Source: Mameliella sp. MMSF_3455
GTDB taxonomy: Bacteria; Pseudomonadota; Alphaproteobacteria; Rhodobacterales; Rhodobacteraceae
Direction: 5' to 3'
Length of the DNA: 64,000 nt
NCBI RefSeq assembly: GCF_030733205.1
Contig: NZ_JASHJL010000020.1
Coordinates: forward strand, 28,259 to 92,258
The translations under genes and the position numbers were made by a program. Below, in pieces: positions 46,115 through 55,028 of the stretch. Position 1 is the stretch's first letter. Each line of letters begins with the position of its first letter. The notes under the pieces are model-generated. The model was given only the letters and a program-made list of their open reading frames with translations, ran no database searches and was not told the origin of the DNA.

Positions 46115-46750
46115 ATGCGATTGATCAGTGTTCTGCTGCTGGCCGCCCTGTCCATCGGCGGGGCTTTGCGCGCCGAAGGCGACCGGGCGGGAGAGTTCGA
46201 CTACTACGTCATGGCGCTCAGCTGGTCCCCGAACTGGTGCGCGCTGGAGGGCGACGCCCGCAACGCCGAGCAGTGCAATAGCGACGCCGGCTGGCTGCTG
46301 CACGGTCTGTGGCCTCAGTATCATCGCGGTTGGCCAGATTACTGCCCGACGGTGGAACGCGCGCCCTCGCGCCGCATGACCGGCGAGATGACCGACATCA
46401 TGGGATCCGGCGGGCTGGCCTGGCATCAGTGGAAGAAACACGGCGTCTGCACCGGCCTGTCTGCGGCGCAATACTACGCCCTCTCGCGCGAGGCCTACGG
46501 CAAGATCACCCGCCCCGAGGCCTTTCGCAAGCTGGACAAGACCGTGACCTTGCCCGCCTCGCTGGTCGAAGAGGCCTTCATCAAGGCGAACCCGCAGCTG
46601 GAACCGGACATGATCACCGTCACCTGCCGGGATGGTCACATCCAGGAGGTCCGCATCTGCCTGTCCAAGCGGCTGGACCCGGTGCCCTGCGGCCGCGATG
46701 TGGTGCGGGACTGCCGGATGACGGACGCGCGGTTCGAACCCCTGCGCTGA
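46115..46750 (+). CDS. Ribonuclease T2 family protein
   Basis: A 211-residue exported endoribonuclease. Signal (MRLISVLLLAALSIGGALRA), CAS1 WLLHGLWPQ (His63) and CAS2 WHQWKKHGVC (about 103-112, Lys108/His109) are intact, with Cys pairs for disulfides. It cleaves RNA in the periplasm or outside to 2',3'-cyclic products, fitting with the CpdB-type enzyme elsewhere in the window. ATG 46115 follows AAGGGGAAG. Confidence 0.92.
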   Translation: MRLISVLLLAALSIGGALRAEGDRAGEFDYYVMALSWSPNWCALEGDARNAEQCNSDAGWLLHGLWPQYHRGWPDYCPTVERAPSRRMTGEMTDIMGSGGLAWHQWKKHGVCTGLSAAQYYALSREAYGKITRPEAFRKLDKTVTLPASLVEEAFIKANPQLEPDMITVTCRDGHIQEVRICLSKRLDPVPCGRDVVRDCRMTDARFEPLR

Positions 46751-46926
46751 GGCGCGTCCCGGCACGAGCTGTCCCCGGCCGATGACATCGCGGCCCGGAC
46801 CCGTCCGGACAGCCGGTCCCGGGTGCAATGCGTGTCCGGCCGCCGCATGAACCCGCTTTGGGCGCGGCCCCTCAAAGGGATGGGGCTATGGAAATCGGCA
46901 ATGTCTGCCCCTGATCCCGGAACGGC

Positions 46927-47586
46927 TCAATCCTGCGCGCCAAAGCGATAACCAAAGCGCGCGATGTCCTCGGCACATAGCTCGGCCACGATGGTACGGG
47001 TTTCGTCATCGTAGTAGGCGGCATGGCCCGCCTGCCGGTCCGATCGGTTCTCGTGCGGCACCTCGGGCCGGAACCCTAGATGGGCGACCAGCGGCGCCAT
47101 GTCCGCTTGAAGCTGTTCCAGCCGCAGGAAATGCCCGTGTTCGCGCCCCCCGGCATCGCGCATGTACCGCGCGTAGGGCCAGGCGCGCAGCGTGGCCTGC
47201 GTATGCCCCTGGTGCAGGAAGCCCGCGAAGTCATGCGCCTTGGCCAGCGTCACGGCGGGATGATCGAACCCCTGCGCACGCAGCCAATGGTAATAGCTGA
47301 CCACCCGGTCCCAGGGATTGCGGACGAGGCAGAAACAGAACATCCCCGCGATCTCCTCGGCCGTCAGCGCACCGTCCAGATCGGCAAGGGTCGAATGTTT
47401 CCAGATCCGCCCCTGCGCGCGCTCTGCCAATGCCTTGGCCCGGGACCGCCGCCGCCGGGCCTTGGGCGTGTCCCCGATGGGAATGTCGTCGCGATGGGCG
47501 CGCGCCTCCAACGCCAGCGCCATCGAGGTGCCTCCGGTCTTGGGGATATGGACAAAGATGTACCGGCGACCGGGCGAAAGGATCAT
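46927..47586 (-). CDS. Sulfotransferase family 2-like protein
   Basis: A 219-residue cytoplasmic-type sulfotransferase. The 5'-phosphosulfate-binding loop is IFVHIPKTGGTSMALALE near residues 10-27, and CFCLVRNPWDRVVSYYHWLR gives the 3'-phosphate-binding block. Uses PAPS to sulfate a carbohydrate or other hydroxyl acceptor. Divergent from the acyl-CoA synthetase gene. Acceptor unknown. Confidence 0.82.
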   Translation of the reverse strand: MILSPGRRYIFVHIPKTGGTSMALALEARAHRDDIPIGDTPKARRRRSRAKALAERAQGRIWKHSTLADLDGALTAEEIAGMFCFCLVRNPWDRVVSYYHWLRAQGFDHPAVTLAKAHDFAGFLHQGHTQATLRAWPYARYMRDAGGREHGHFLRLEQLQADMAPLVAHLGFRPEVPHENRSDRQAGHAAYYDDETRTIVAELCAEDIARFGYRFGAQD

Positions 47587-47739
47587 GGCCGCAGGTTAGA
47601 AAGGATCCGATCCGGAGGAAAGACGATTGCGCCGCGCCCGTTCCGACGATCACCGTGGCGCAAGGCAACTCTGAACGGGGCTTTTCTTGCGCAACTTTCT
47701 TGCGCATAGTCCGCCCGAAACCTGGCAACGGAGGATCTC

Positions 47740-49368
47740 ATGGGCTGGCTTGCTGACGAAACCGGACTGGGCAGAAACACGGCGAACTTCGTGCCGCTGA
47801 CCCCGCTGAGCTTTCTGCGTCGCGCGAGCACGATCTGGCCCGATCACCTGGCCGTGGTCTATGGCCCACACCGCAAGACCTATGCCCAGTACATCACCCG
47901 CGTCACGCGGCTGGCCTCTGCCCTGGCGCAATCCGGCGTGCGCCCGGGCGACGTGGTGGCGACCATGCTGCCCAACATCCCCGCCCAGGCCGAGGCACAT
48001 TTCGGGGTGCCCGCCTGTGGCGCCATCCTGAACGCGATCAACACCCGGCTGGACGTGACCACGGTGGCCTATATCCTCGACCACGGCGGCGCCAAGGTCG
48101 TGCTCTGCGATCCGCAGTTCCTTCCCGTCCTCGCCGAAGCGACCGAGATCATGGAAGGTGAGCCCCCCATGATCGTCGAGGTGGCCGACGACCACGCGGG
48201 CGTGCATGGCCAAGGCAACTACACGGAATACGAGGCCTTTCTTGAAACCGGCGACCCCGAGTTCGACTGGATCATGCCGGAAGACGAATGGGAGAGCATC
48301 GCGCTCAACTATACGTCCGGCACCACCGGGCGGCCCAAGGGCGTGGTCTATCACCACCGAGGCGCCTACCTGAACGCCATGGGACAGATCCTGTCCTGGC
48401 GCATGGTGCTGCACCCGGTCTACCTGACCATCGTGCCGCTGTTCCACTGCAACGGCTGGTGCCACACTTGGATGATGCCCGCACTGGGCGGCACCATCGT
48501 CTGCTGCCGCGAGATCCGCGCGAAGGCGATCTATGACGCCATCGCGGACGAGGGCGCAACGCATTTCGGCGGTGCGCCGATCGTGCTGAACACGCTGATC
48601 AACGCACCCGACTCCGAGCGGCGCGAATTCGACCACATCGTCGAGGTCTTTACGGCGGGCGCCCCCCCTGCCCCCGCCACACTGGCCAAGATCGAGCCGA
48701 TGGGATTCAACGTGACGCAGGTCTACGGGCTGACCGAAACCTACGGGCCGGCCACGGAATGCACCTGGAAAGCCGAATGGGAGCCGAAACAGGGCGACGA
48801 ACGCGCCGCCATCAAGGCCCGCCAGGGCGTCGCCATGCCTTTCATGGAGGACATCACGGTCCATGACGAGGCCGGCGCGGATGTCACCCGCGACGGCGAA
48901 ACCAAGGGTGAGATCAAGTTCCGCGGCAACGGCGTCATGAAAGGCTACTACAAGAACCCGAAGGCCACGTCGGAATCCTTTGCCGGCGGCTATTTCCATT
49001 CCGGCGACATCGCCGTGATGCACCCGGACAACTACCTGCAGATCGCCGACCGGGCCAAAGACATCATCATCTCGGGCGGCGAGAACATATCTTCGGTCGA
49101 GGTCGAGGGCGTTCTGATGGGCCATGACGCGGTGCTGCTTTGTGCCGTGGTCGCCAAGCCGGACGAGAAATGGGGCGAGGTGCCCTGTGCCTTCGTCGAA
49201 CTGAAGGACGGGCACGAGGTCACCGAAGCCGAGCTTGTCGCCTATGCCCGCGAACGGCTGGCCGGGTTCAAGACCCCCAAGGCCGTGGTCTTCCAGGAAC
49301 TGCCCAAGACCTCGACCGGCAAGATCCAGAAATTCGCGCTGCGCGAGGCGGCCAAGTCGCTGGAGTGA
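47740..49368 (+). CDS. AMP-binding acyl-CoA synthetase
   Basis: A 542-residue acyl-AMP ligase activating a carboxylic acid to its CoA thioester. A3-type motif YTSGTTGRPKGVVYHHRG (about 188-205), A5 VYGLTETYGP, A8 GYFHSGDIAVMHPDNYLQIADRAKDIIISGGENISSVEVE and A10 Lys in PKTSTGKIQKFALRE. The branch with ANFVPLTPLSFLRRA resembles plant AAE1/short- to medium-chain ligases; it does not resemble the DmdB family as I recall it. ATG 47740 follows GGAGG. Substrate unknown. Confidence 0.9.
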   Translation: MGWLADETGLGRNTANFVPLTPLSFLRRASTIWPDHLAVVYGPHRKTYAQYITRVTRLASALAQSGVRPGDVVATMLPNIPAQAEAHFGVPACGAILNAINTRLDVTTVAYILDHGGAKVVLCDPQFLPVLAEATEIMEGEPPMIVEVADDHAGVHGQGNYTEYEAFLETGDPEFDWIMPEDEWESIALNYTSGTTGRPKGVVYHHRGAYLNAMGQILSWRMVLHPVYLTIVPLFHCNGWCHTWMMPALGGTIVCCREIRAKAIYDAIADEGATHFGGAPIVLNTLINAPDSERREFDHIVEVFTAGAPPAPATLAKIEPMGFNVTQVYGLTETYGPATECTWKAEWEPKQGDERAAIKARQGVAMPFMEDITVHDEAGADVTRDGETKGEIKFRGNGVMKGYYKNPKATSESFAGGYFHSGDIAVMHPDNYLQIADRAKDIIISGGENISSVEVEGVLMGHDAVLLCAVVAKPDEKWGEVPCAFVELKDGHEVTEAELVAYARERLAGFKTPKAVVFQELPKTSTGKIQKFALREAAKSLE

Positions 49369-49600
49369 AGAAACGCCATCCTCGTGGCGCCCCGACCAGC
49401 CAAGCGACAGCTTTACCACTGCTGGGGAAGGTGGGCGGTGTCGTGGTCAGGGAAGCCCTGCAGAGGAGATCATCGTTGTCGATGATCCCGACATCGCGGC
49501 AGCCCACGTCCGGTTCGAAAGCGACTTGATCCCGAAGCGGGACCGGGCCTTCGGCCGCTACAGCGTCATTGACCCCAGTTGATCCTGCCGTCGGCGGTGC
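49369..49600 (+). other. Gap with possible degraded coding remnant
   Basis: Between the synthetase and the next gene one frame ends with protein-like text (EEIIVVDDPDIAAAHVRFES, then LIPKRDRAFGRYSVIDPS) at a TGA about 49580-49582. It has no start codon or ribosome-binding site of its own and no family is recognised; it may be the tail of a lost gene. Confidence 0.25.
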
Positions 49601-49666
49601 GGGCCAGATTGCCCAGCCCCGCGCCCCGTGCTAGCGTCGCGAAAACGCGAGGCAGAGCAGGCCCCG

Positions 49667-50683
49667 ATGACCGCCCTGAAACAATTTTCCCGTCTCGAAG
49701 CGACCGGCCTCTGGCGTCCGTCGCCGGACGAGCAGCGGCGCGAAGTGATCGTGTCCCTGGGCGAGGCGACCCTGACGCTCTCGGACATCAATGGCACCGC
49801 GCTGGCGCATTGGTCGCTGGGGGCGGTCAACCGGGCCAATGGCAAGGACATCCCGGCCATCTATCACCCCGACAATGCACCCGAGGAAACGCTGGAACTG
49901 GACGGCTCCGAGAGCGAGATGATCAACGGGATCGACCGGCTGCTGCGCGCCATCGACCGGAGACGTCCGCGCCCCGGCAAGCTGCGGTTCCTGCTGACAG
50001 GCGGCACATTGGCCGCGCTTGCGGCGGCGGCTGTCTTCTGGTTGCCGAATGCACTGGAACGCTACGCGGTGACCGTGGTGCCGCCGGTCAAACGGGTCGA
50101 GATCGGCAACAACCTGTTGCACCATATCGAGAGGGTCGCGGGCAAACCCTGCGCGACCCGCGATGCGCAGCAGCCGCTGGACCGGCTGGCCAGCCGCCTG
50201 CTGAACCGGGGCAGGATCGTGGTCCTGCCCGGCGGCGCACGGGTCAGCGCGCATCTGCCCGGCGGGATCATCCTGTTGAACCACGGGGTCGTCGAGGATT
50301 TCGAGGATCCCGATGTGGCGGCAGGCTTTGTGCTGGCCGAGACGGTGCGCGCCGCGGAGACCGATCCGCTGGCCGCACTGCTGGACCACGCGGGGCTGGT
50401 GGCCAGCCTGCGTCTCTTGACGACGGGCGCCCTGCCCGATGGGGCGCTGTCGTCCTATGCCGAACACATCATGGCCGAAACGCCGGCCCTGCCACCGGCC
50501 GATCCCCTGATCGCCGCCTTTGACCGCGCCGATATCCGCAGCACGCCCTTTGCCTATGCGCTGGACATCACCGGAGAACGCACGCTTGCCCTGATCGAGG
50601 CCGACCCTCGCGCCGGCGAAGGCAGCCGACAGGTGCTCAGCGATGCGGACTGGGTACGCCTGCAGGGGATCTGCGGCGCCTGA
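49667..50683 (+). CDS. Single-pass membrane protein with M48-like domain lacking the zinc motif
   Basis: A 338-residue protein. Residues 1-100 are cytoplasmic (beta-rich, LGEATLTLSDINGTALAHWSLGAV), a transmembrane helix spans about 107-126, and the rest faces the periplasm. The periplasmic region resembles an M48 peptidase framework (LHHIERVAGKPC, PGGIILLNHGVVEDFEDPDVAAGFVLAETVRAAETDPL), but the position of HExxH reads VLAETVRAAE (222-231), so both His ligands are missing. Either a pseudoprotease or a distant unrelated fold. ATG 49667 chosen. Similar codon usage to neighbours. Confidence 0.65.
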   Translation: MTALKQFSRLEATGLWRPSPDEQRREVIVSLGEATLTLSDINGTALAHWSLGAVNRANGKDIPAIYHPDNAPEETLELDGSESEMINGIDRLLRAIDRRRPRPGKLRFLLTGGTLAALAAAAVFWLPNALERYAVTVVPPVKRVEIGNNLLHHIERVAGKPCATRDAQQPLDRLASRLLNRGRIVVLPGGARVSAHLPGGIILLNHGVVEDFEDPDVAAGFVLAETVRAAETDPLAALLDHAGLVASLRLLTTGALPDGALSSYAEHIMAETPALPPADPLIAAFDRADIRSTPFAYALDITGERTLALIEADPRAGEGSRQVLSDADWVRLQGICGA

Positions 50684-50703
50684 GAACCAGACGGATCGAA
50701 CCA

Positions 50704-50739
50704 AACCAAAACGCCCGCCTGCCGGTGGCAGACGGGCGT
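50704..50739 (-). terminator. Intrinsic terminator of the SPOR-domain gene
   Basis: Near-perfect 13-base arms (50711-50723, 50727-50739; one mismatch) with a GGT loop. Read on the minus strand it is followed by TTTTGGTTTGG. Confidence 0.7.
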
Positions 50740-50762
50740 CGACGGTTCCCGGCTCATCGCGT

Positions 50763-51980
50763 TCAGCGGATGTAGGCTTGGGTATACCCGGTGCTATGAA
50801 CCCGACGCAGCGCCATCTTCAATTCGTCGAAAGTGGCATAGGGCCCGACCCGCAGCAGCGACAGATCCCGCCCGTTGCGGCTGATGTTAGCCATGCGCAC
50901 GCTGAGGCCGGAGGATTGCAGCCGATGCGCCGCATACCGCGCCTTGTCCGACGTGGTGAAGGCCCCGACCTCGATCCAGCGGCCCACCTTGACCTCCGGT
51001 TCGCCCGAAGCCCTGGGGGCTTTGCCACCAGGGACGGCCATGGTGGTCAGTGGCAGCGGCGACGCGGCCCGGCCAACGATGACCGGCGGTTTGACCTCGT
51101 GGCGGCGCGCCTGGACGACCAGCTTGCGCGGGACTATGTTGGTCCAGACCTTCTGGGTGTCCTGGTGGCCCTTGACGGTCTGCCAGGCACGATAGGGATT
51201 CAGCCGGTCATCGCTCCAGGCGGGACGATAGCCCGTGGGAACATGCGCGACCTGGGTGTCCTGCTTCTCAAACACATGTTTGGGCACGATCCGCGTTTCC
51301 GGCGGCAAGGTCAGGCTGCTGCCGTGCCAGCTGTTCCTGTTGTAATGGACGTTCTTGCCCGGGGCGGGCGCCTCGCCACGGCGGATGATGGTGGCATGGG
51401 GTGCTGTCTGCGGGCCACAGCTGGCGCGCAGCTTCATCCCGTTCACCACGCGGAAGGTCTCTCCGTCGACGCAGGCAAAAGCGCCCGATGCGGCCTGCAG
51501 CGCCGGTGCCCGTGGGGACGGCACGACGGACCTGGGCACGCGACGCACAATGCGCGGCGGTTGCGCCGTCACCGGCTTGACCGCGCGGACGGTGGAGCGC
51601 GGCGTGGCCGCCGGCGCCGTTGTCGTCGTGCGTTCCGGGGCCGAGGCGGCGGCGGGCGGCGTCGCCGTGATCTGCACCGGCTCGGTCGTGGTCGGCGCGG
51701 GCGGCGCGGGTGCAGCCACATCTTGCGATCCGAAGGTCGGCGTCTGGCCGCAGATCTGTTCGCGCTGACGCGTGACCCTTGGCACCCATGTCACCGCCCC
51801 GTCATAGCCGGCACGCACATAGACGCAGCCCCGGTTATCGACGAACTGGCGGCCCGTGAAAGAGGCTGGAGGGAAGTTGGCCGGAACATCCCGGGCGGAG
51901 GTTTGCGCGGCCGCTGGCAGAGAAAGAATTCCGAATCCGGAAACGGCAAGCGCAAGAAATGGAAGCGATTTCAACGTCAT
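50763..51980 (-). CDS. Exported SPOR-domain protein
   Basis: A 405-residue exported protein. Signal peptide (about 1-25), a small Cys-containing region (RQFVDNRGCVYVRAGYDGAVTWVPRVTRQREQICG), a long Thr/Ala/Pro-rich low-complexity stretch, a second Cys module (FACVDGETFRVVNGMKLRASCG), and a C-terminal SPOR domain (about 330-405: RWIEVGAFTTSDKARYAAHRLQSSGL...LLRVGPYATFDELKMALRRV) that binds denuded glycan strands at septa. ATG 51980; GTG 51992 would add four residues. Likely cell-envelope or division related. Confidence 0.85.
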   Translation of the reverse strand: MTLKSLPFLALAVSGFGILSLPAAAQTSARDVPANFPPASFTGRQFVDNRGCVYVRAGYDGAVTWVPRVTRQREQICGQTPTFGSQDVAAPAPPAPTTTEPVQITATPPAAASAPERTTTTAPAATPRSTVRAVKPVTAQPPRIVRRVPRSVVPSPRAPALQAASGAFACVDGETFRVVNGMKLRASCGPQTAPHATIIRRGEAPAPGKNVHYNRNSWHGSSLTLPPETRIVPKHVFEKQDTQVAHVPTGYRPAWSDDRLNPYRAWQTVKGHQDTQKVWTNIVPRKLVVQARRHEVKPPVIVGRAASPLPLTTMAVPGGKAPRASGEPEVKVGRWIEVGAFTTSDKARYAAHRLQSSGLSVRMANISRNGRDLSLLRVGPYATFDELKMALRRVHSTGYTQAYIR

Positions 51981-52165
51981 GTCTGTCCCCACAGATGCTA
52001 CCCATCAGAGTATCGCGTCAGAACACGACCTGTAAAGCCTTGAAAACCTTGGCCTGCCGGAGTTGCCCAGGGCCACGGCCATGCACAATGATAGGGTTTC
52101 CAAGGGATTGTCGCGGCTGGCGGGACGCCCCGCCAAAGGGGACGCCCGACCCGCCGCCTGCGTCC

Positions 52166-52798
52166 TTACTTGGTGCCGAACATCCGGTCGCCCGCATCGC
52201 CGAGACCCGGAACGATATAGCCTTGTTCGTTCAGCCGCTCGTCGAGCGCGGCAGTGACGACCGGCACGTCAGGATGCGCATCGGCCATGCGCTGCACACC
52301 CTCGGGTGCCGCCAGCAGGCAGAGAAAGCGGATGTCGGTGGCACCGGCCTGTTTCACCAGGTCGACGGCGGCCGCCGAGGAGTTGCCGGTGGCCAGCATC
52401 GGGTCCACCACAATCGCCAGGCGCGAGTTCATCTGCGTCGGCAGCTTGTTGTAATACTGGACCGGCTGCAGCGTTTCCTCGTCGCGGTAAAGCCCGACAA
52501 AGCCGACCCGCGCCGCCGGGACCAGTTCCAGGATGCCGTCCAACAGGCCGTTGCCCGCCCGCAGGATCGAGATCAGCGCCAGCTTCTTGCCCTCGATCAC
52601 CGGCGCGTCCATCTCGCACATGGGGGTTTCGATGCGCCGCTCCGACAGCGGAAGGTCCCGGGTGATCTCGTAGGCCAGCAGCAGGCTGATTTCCCGCAGC
52701 AACCGCCGGAAACTGGCGGTCGAGGTGCCCTTTTCGCGCATCAGGGTCAGCTTGTGCTGTACCAGCGGGTGTTTGACGACGGTGAGGGTCTCGCTCAT
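52166..52798 (-). CDS. upp: Uracil phosphoribosyltransferase
   Basis: A 210-residue salvage enzyme making UMP from uracil and PRPP. The PRPP loop is [17 protein letters not shown], with [14 protein letters not shown] and the uracil-binding C-terminal [18 protein letters not shown]. Last gene of the cdd-deoA-deoB-add-upp operon; its ATG overlaps the add stop by four bases. Confidence 0.96.
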   Translation of the reverse strand: MSETLTVVKHPLVQHKLTLMREKGTSTASFRRLLREISLLLAYEITRDLPLSERRIETPMCEMDAPVIEGKKLALISILRAGNGLLDGILELVPAARVGFVGLYRDEETLQPVQYYNKLPTQMNSRLAIVVDPMLATGNSSAAAVDLVKQAGATDIRFLCLLAAPEGVQRMADAHPDVPVVTAALDERLNEQGYIVPGLGDAGDRMFGTK

Positions 52799-53829
52799 GC
52801 GTGCTCCAGTTTCTTCAGGACCGCCTCTTTCGTGGCCGCGTCGCAGAATGCGGCATCAAGGGCGGTGCGGTTGATCTCTGCGAATACCTCTTCGTCCCAA
52901 CCGAAGGCGCGTGCAAGGCCAAGGTACTCTTGCCGCATGGTCGTGTGGAAGAATGGCGGATCATCGGTCGATACGGTGACATTCACCCCCCGTTTGCGCA
53001 GCATGTCGACGGGATGCGCCTTGAGCGTGGGATAGACCCCCAGAAAGACATTGGATCCCGGACAGACCTCCAGCGTGATCCCGCGTTCGACCAGCATGTC
53101 GACGACCGCCAGGTCAGAGGCCGCGCGCACCCCGTGGCCGATGCGCTCGACGCGCAGATCCTCGACCGCCTCGCGCACCTCCTGCGAGCCGTTCCATTCG
53201 CCCGCGTGACTGGTCAGCCGCAGCCCGGCCTCGCGCGCCATGTCGAAACTGTAGGCGAAATCGCCCTGGCGGCCCTGTTTCTCGTCCCCGCCCATACCAA
53301 AGCCGACCAGCCAGTCGCCTGCGGTTTCCGCCGCGCAGAGCGCCGCGCGCTTGGCCTTTTCCGGACCGAAATGGCGAATGCAGGTGACGATGCCGCGCAG
53401 GGTCACGCCCATGTCGCGTTCCGCCGCCTCTGCCGCCTCCTGGATGGCCTGCAGGTACTCGCGCCAGGCCCCCACGTCGCCGCCACCGCAGAAATCCGGG
53501 CTGAGGAAGGTTTCCGAATAGACCACGCCGTTTTGCGCGCTTTCCTCCAGCACGGCGGTACAGAGCCGGGCGAAATCCTCGGGCGTTTTCAGGACAGAGG
53601 TCGCCGCCTCGTAGACCTCGAGGAAATGCCAGAAGTCGCGGTAGGCGTAGGAGCCGTCCTCGTTGAAGATCCCGCTGATGTCGACCTTCTTCTCCTTGGC
53701 CAGTCCGCGGATGAACCCCGGCGGTGCGCCGCCCTCGAAATGCAGGTGCAATTCGACCTTGGGCAGGCGCGCGATGCGGTCCAGTTGTTCTTCGTCCGTG
53801 ATCGGGCGGCGCTCTTCTTCGTCTTTCAC
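52795..53829 (-). CDS. add: Adenosine deaminase
   Basis: A 344-residue zinc enzyme converting adenosine and deoxyadenosine to inosines. Zinc and catalytic residues are visible: [18 protein letters not shown] (His and Glu), RIGHG and [11 protein letters not shown] 53829 is the start: it follows GGAG and forms GTGA with the deoB stop, coupling translation. A short acidic N-terminal extension ([14 protein letters not shown]) precedes the fold. Confidence 0.94.
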   Translation of the reverse strand: MKDEEERRPITDEEQLDRIARLPKVELHLHFEGGAPPGFIRGLAKEKKVDISGIFNEDGSYAYRDFWHFLEVYEAATSVLKTPEDFARLCTAVLEESAQNGVVYSETFLSPDFCGGGDVGAWREYLQAIQEAAEAAERDMGVTLRGIVTCIRHFGPEKAKRAALCAAETAGDWLVGFGMGGDEKQGRQGDFAYSFDMAREAGLRLTSHAGEWNGSQEVREAVEDLRVERIGHGVRAASDLAVVDMLVERGITLEVCPGSNVFLGVYPTLKAHPVDMLRKRGVNVTVSTDDPPFFHTTMRQEYLGLARAFGWDEEVFAEINRTALDAAFCDAATKEAVLKKLEHA

Positions 53830-55028
53830 AGGAAACTCCTTCCCGGCCCTTGCGCCGGCACACCCAGATGCGCGGCGACACTGGCCGCCACATCCGCAAA
53901 CCCAACCTGCCCGGTGCTGCCTTGGCCCCGCCCCGCGATCAGCACCGGCACCCGTTCGCGGGTGTGGTCCGTGCCGGTCCAAGTCGGGTCGTTGCCGTGG
54001 TCGGCGGTGATCAGCAGCAGGTCGCCCTCGCGCAGGCGCGGCAACAGGCGGGCCAGTTCCGCGTCGAACCATTCCAGGTGTCGTGCATAGCCCGAGACAT
54101 CGCGGCGGTGGCCGTAAAGGCTATCGAATTCGACGAAATTGGCAAAGGTGAGCGAGCCGTCCTCGGCCTCGTCCAGCAGGTCGGACAGATGCCGCATCAA
54201 GGTCGCATCGTCGCCCTTGCGCACCTCGTCGATGCCGCTCATGGAAAAGATGTCGCCGATCTTGCCCACGGCATGGACGCGGCGGCCCGCCTCCTGCACC
54301 CAGTTTGTCAGGATCGGCTGCGGCGGTTTGATGGCATAGTCATGCCGGTTGCCGGTGCGGGTGAACCTGCCGGGCTCGCCGACAAAGGGGCGCGCGATCA
54401 CCCGGCCCACCTTCATCGCGTGCAGGGTCGGCGCAAGATCGGCGCATAGTGTCAGCAGCCGGTCGAGGCCAAAGTGCTCTTCATGTGCGGCGATCTGGAA
54501 AACGCTGTCGGCGGAGGTGTAGCAGATCGGCTTTCCGGTTCGGATATGGTCCTCGCCGTACTGGTCCAGCATGACCGTACCGGAGCCGTGGCAATTGGCC
54601 AGCACGCCGTCCGTGCCCGCCAGGCGGCAGACCTCGTCCGTCAGGCCCTTTGGAAAGGCGGGCACGGTGTCGGGGAAATAATGCCAGTCCCAGGGCACCG
54701 GCAGACCGGCCAGTTCCCAGTGGCCCGAGGGCGTGTCCTTGCCTTTCGAGACTTCCGTCGCCGCCCCCCAGAGCCCGGTCACGGGGTGGTCCCCGGCGCG
54801 CGCCCCGCCAGAGGCGAGATCGGCGGCCCGGTACAGGCCCAGTCCGGCCAAAGTCGGCAGGTGCAGCGGCCCGCTGCGCCCTTGCTCTGCCGCGCCACGC
54901 GCGCAGGCATCAAGGATATGGCCCAGCGTATCCGCCCCGCTGTCCGGCACGCCGTCGTTGAAGAAACTCGCCGCATCTGGCGCCCCGCCGATCCCCACCG
55001 AGTCCATGACCACCAGAAAGGCCCGCAT
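53826..55028 (-). CDS. deoB: Phosphopentomutase
   Basis: A 400-residue alkaline-phosphatase-superfamily enzyme interconverting (deoxy)ribose 1- and 5-phosphates. MRAFLVVMDSVGIGGAPDA (metal ligand Asp), DTLGHI (nucleophile Thr region), GKDTPSGHWE, SADSVFQIAAHE, FVEFDSLYGHRRD and ITADHGNDPTWTGTDHTRE are all present. ATG 55028 overlaps the deoA stop (ATGA). Confidence 0.96.
   Translation of the reverse strand: MRAFLVVMDSVGIGGAPDAASFFNDGVPDSGADTLGHILDACARGAAEQGRSGPLHLPTLAGLGLYRAADLASGGARAGDHPVTGLWGAATEVSKGKDTPSGHWELAGLPVPWDWHYFPDTVPAFPKGLTDEVCRLAGTDGVLANCHGSGTVMLDQYGEDHIRTGKPICYTSADSVFQIAAHEEHFGLDRLLTLCADLAPTLHAMKVGRVIARPFVGEPGRFTRTGNRHDYAIKPPQPILTNWVQEAGRRVHAVGKIGDIFSMSGIDEVRKGDDATLMRHLSDLLDEAEDGSLTFANFVEFDSLYGHRRDVSGYARHLEWFDAELARLLPRLREGDLLLITADHGNDPTWTGTDHTRERVPVLIAGRGQGSTGQVGFADVAASVAAHLGVPAQGPGRSFL

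Noticed and set aside
47740..49368. Assignment as DmdB (methylmercaptopropionyl-CoA ligase)
   Set aside because: Tempting in a Roseobacter, but the N-terminus and motif context do not match the DmdB family as I remember it, so only a general acyl-CoA synthetase is claimed.
52122..52147. GGGACGCCC repeats downstream of upp as a terminator
   Set aside because: The two copies are direct, not inverted, repeats and no T-tract follows on the minus strand.
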